Position numbers and translations under genes: made by a program. Positions 63,122 through 64,000 of a DNA stretch of 64,000 nucleotides are shown one piece after another. The stretch's first letter is position 1. Each line of letters starts with the position of its first letter. The notes beneath the pieces are model-generated. The model was not told the DNA's origin and ran no database searches. It was given only the letters and a program-made list of their open reading frames with translations. This DNA comes from Clostridium ljungdahlii (lineage in GTDB: Bacteria > Bacillota > Clostridia > Clostridiales > Clostridiaceae): the NCBI RefSeq assembly GCF_001636845.1, contig NZ_LITT01000046.1, positions 186,001 to 250,000 of the forward strand, given 5' to 3'.

Positions 63122-64000
63122 CTATATCGTTACATCTTCTCCTGCTTTATTTCCTACAATAATAAGACATATTGCCATAATAATTAATCCTGTAAGTGGT
63201 ATATTCCAGGAATGAAATAAATCAAATACACCTCCAATTATAAAAGGTCCGATAGCTGCTAGGGTATAACCTAATGATTGTGCCATTCCTGATAATTTTG
63301 CTGCCTCTCCTGCCCCACTGCTTCTAAGTCCAATAAAGGACATTGCAAGGCTAATGCAACCTCCTGAACATAAACCGCACAAAAGAACAGAAACTACAAT
63401 AATCATAGTACTGTTTGCGATCAAGAACATGAATATACTAACTGCATAAATGCAGGAAATGGTACCTGTTACCAGCTTCTGATTTTTTCTTCTTACTGCT
63501 AGTAAAGGAACAGCAAAAGATGCAGGAATCGCAATTATTTGATAAGCCGAAGCATAATATCCTGCAATCTCAACGTTAATTCCTTTTGCCTGTAAAATCG
63601 TAGGAAGCCAGGCCACAAAACAATAATACAAAAGTGATTGTATCCCCATATACAAAGCAACATACCATGCAATAGGTGACTTGTACACATTTTTCTTGAG
63701 ACTATCATCTTGAAATTGATTTTTGCCTTTCAATTGTAAATTCCACTGGAAAAGCCATATTATCATAGTAACAATTACAAGTACAAGCCAAATTGCCAGG
63801 GCATTTTTCCAACCTAAGCCTGGATCTTTTGAAAGTGGCACACTAATTCCAGAAGATATACCTGCAAAAATAGACATTGAGGTGGTAAAGACACCTGTTA
63901 TCATTCCAATTTTTAAGGGAAACTCAGATTTTATAATACTTGGAATCATTACATTACCCACTGCTATTCCTATACCAATAATGGCTGTTCCAATAAATAA
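63122..64000 (-). CDS. MFS transporter, CynX/NimT-like (partial)
   Basis: The frame stays open to the right edge (residues reading LFIGTAIIGIGIAVGNVM before the first internal start at 63961), so the N-terminal part lies outside the window. The visible part holds about nine membrane helices and GNVMIPSIIKSEFP, the signature of the CynX/NimT branch, which moves cyanate, nitroimidazole-like or other small anions. The gene ends at 63122. The cargo cannot be stated. Confidence 0.85.
   Translation of the reverse strand, partial: LFIGTAIIGIGIAVGNVMIPSIIKSEFPLKIGMITGVFTTSMSIFAGISSGISVPLSKDPGLGWKNALAIWLVLVIVTMIIWLFQWNLQLKGKNQFQDDSLKKNVYKSPIAWYVALYMGIQSLLYYCFVAWLPTILQAKGINVEIAGYYASAYQIIAIPASFAVPLLAVRRKNQKLVTGTISCIYAVSIFMFLIANSTMIIVVSVLLCGLCSGGCISLAMSFIGLRSSGAGEAAKLSGMAQSLGYTLAAIGPFIIGGVFDLFHSWNIPLTGLIIMAICLIIVGNKAGEDVTI

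Noticed and set aside
1-64000. tRNA, rRNA, CRISPR arrays, prophage or an origin of replication
   Set aside because: No cloverleaf, ribosomal core, regularly spaced repeat, phage structural gene or DnaA-box cluster was recognised on reading both strands.

Overview
The window is low-GC, densely coded DNA with strong AGGAGG-type ribosome binding sites. It carries a small acid-soluble spore protein gene, a T-box, SAM-I riboswitches and a c-di-GMP-I riboswitch. Together these point to a spore-forming Clostridium, possibly near the acetogenic or solvent-forming species, although the species cannot be fixed from this sequence. No rRNA, tRNA or CRISPR array was seen.

Region 1 (1-28 kb) is a sulfur and methionine island. 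A long minus-strand operon (about 9.7 kb down to 0.15 kb) sits behind a SAM-I riboswitch. It encodes a ribose-type ABC importer, methylthioribose kinase (mtnK), methylthioribose-1-phosphate isomerase (mtnA), a two-subunit transketolase and a RuBisCO-like protein. The usual lower methionine-salvage enzymes are absent. Three more SAM-I riboswitches drive an amino acid permease plus a KynB-like cyclase-family hydrolase, homoserine O-acetyltransferase (metA), and a broken QueG-like Fe-S protein plus a second permease. A cysteine T-box controls a yrrT-like methyltransferase, mccB and mccA (homocysteine to cysteine). Between these lie an HxlR regulator with a flavoprotein, a Band-7 protein with a nonsense-interrupted NAD-kinase-like gene, an amino acid permease with a probable frameshift, and a chemoreceptor behind a c-di-GMP-I riboswitch.

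Region 2 (28-41 kb) holds nadA-nadB-nadC, a soluble chemoreceptor, an N-formylglutamate amidohydrolase-like gene, bioY with two BirA-type operators, a DUF1284 gene, dihydrofolate reductase, a DUF2207 protein, a membrane Fe-S/FMN-binding protein, and the sigI-rsgI pair.

Region 3 (41-53 kb) holds an EF-G/Tet(M)-like GTPase and an excisionase-TOBE regulator. Next come decayed remnants of molybdenum-related genes (XdhC and TrmO fragments), an ABC-2 exporter with a degenerate-ATPase/LytTR regulator, an EamA exporter, a CDF metal exporter and a solitary PglX-type DNA methylase.

Region 4 (53-64 kb) holds a YibE/F protein, clpA-clpS, a cell-wall-binding-repeat protein, an SASP, a dCache chemoreceptor, a chimeric FecCD/FecB remnant, a flavin reductase and an MFS transporter that runs off the end.

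The most notable signals are two. First, the SAM-riboswitch operon pairs mtnK and mtnA with a RuBisCO-like protein and a split transketolase. Second, a palindromic repeat family has three copies and a half copy, each ending 19-25 nt before a start codon. Several genes are broken (14.9, 18.3, 22.9, 34.5, 44.2 and 61.8 kb).
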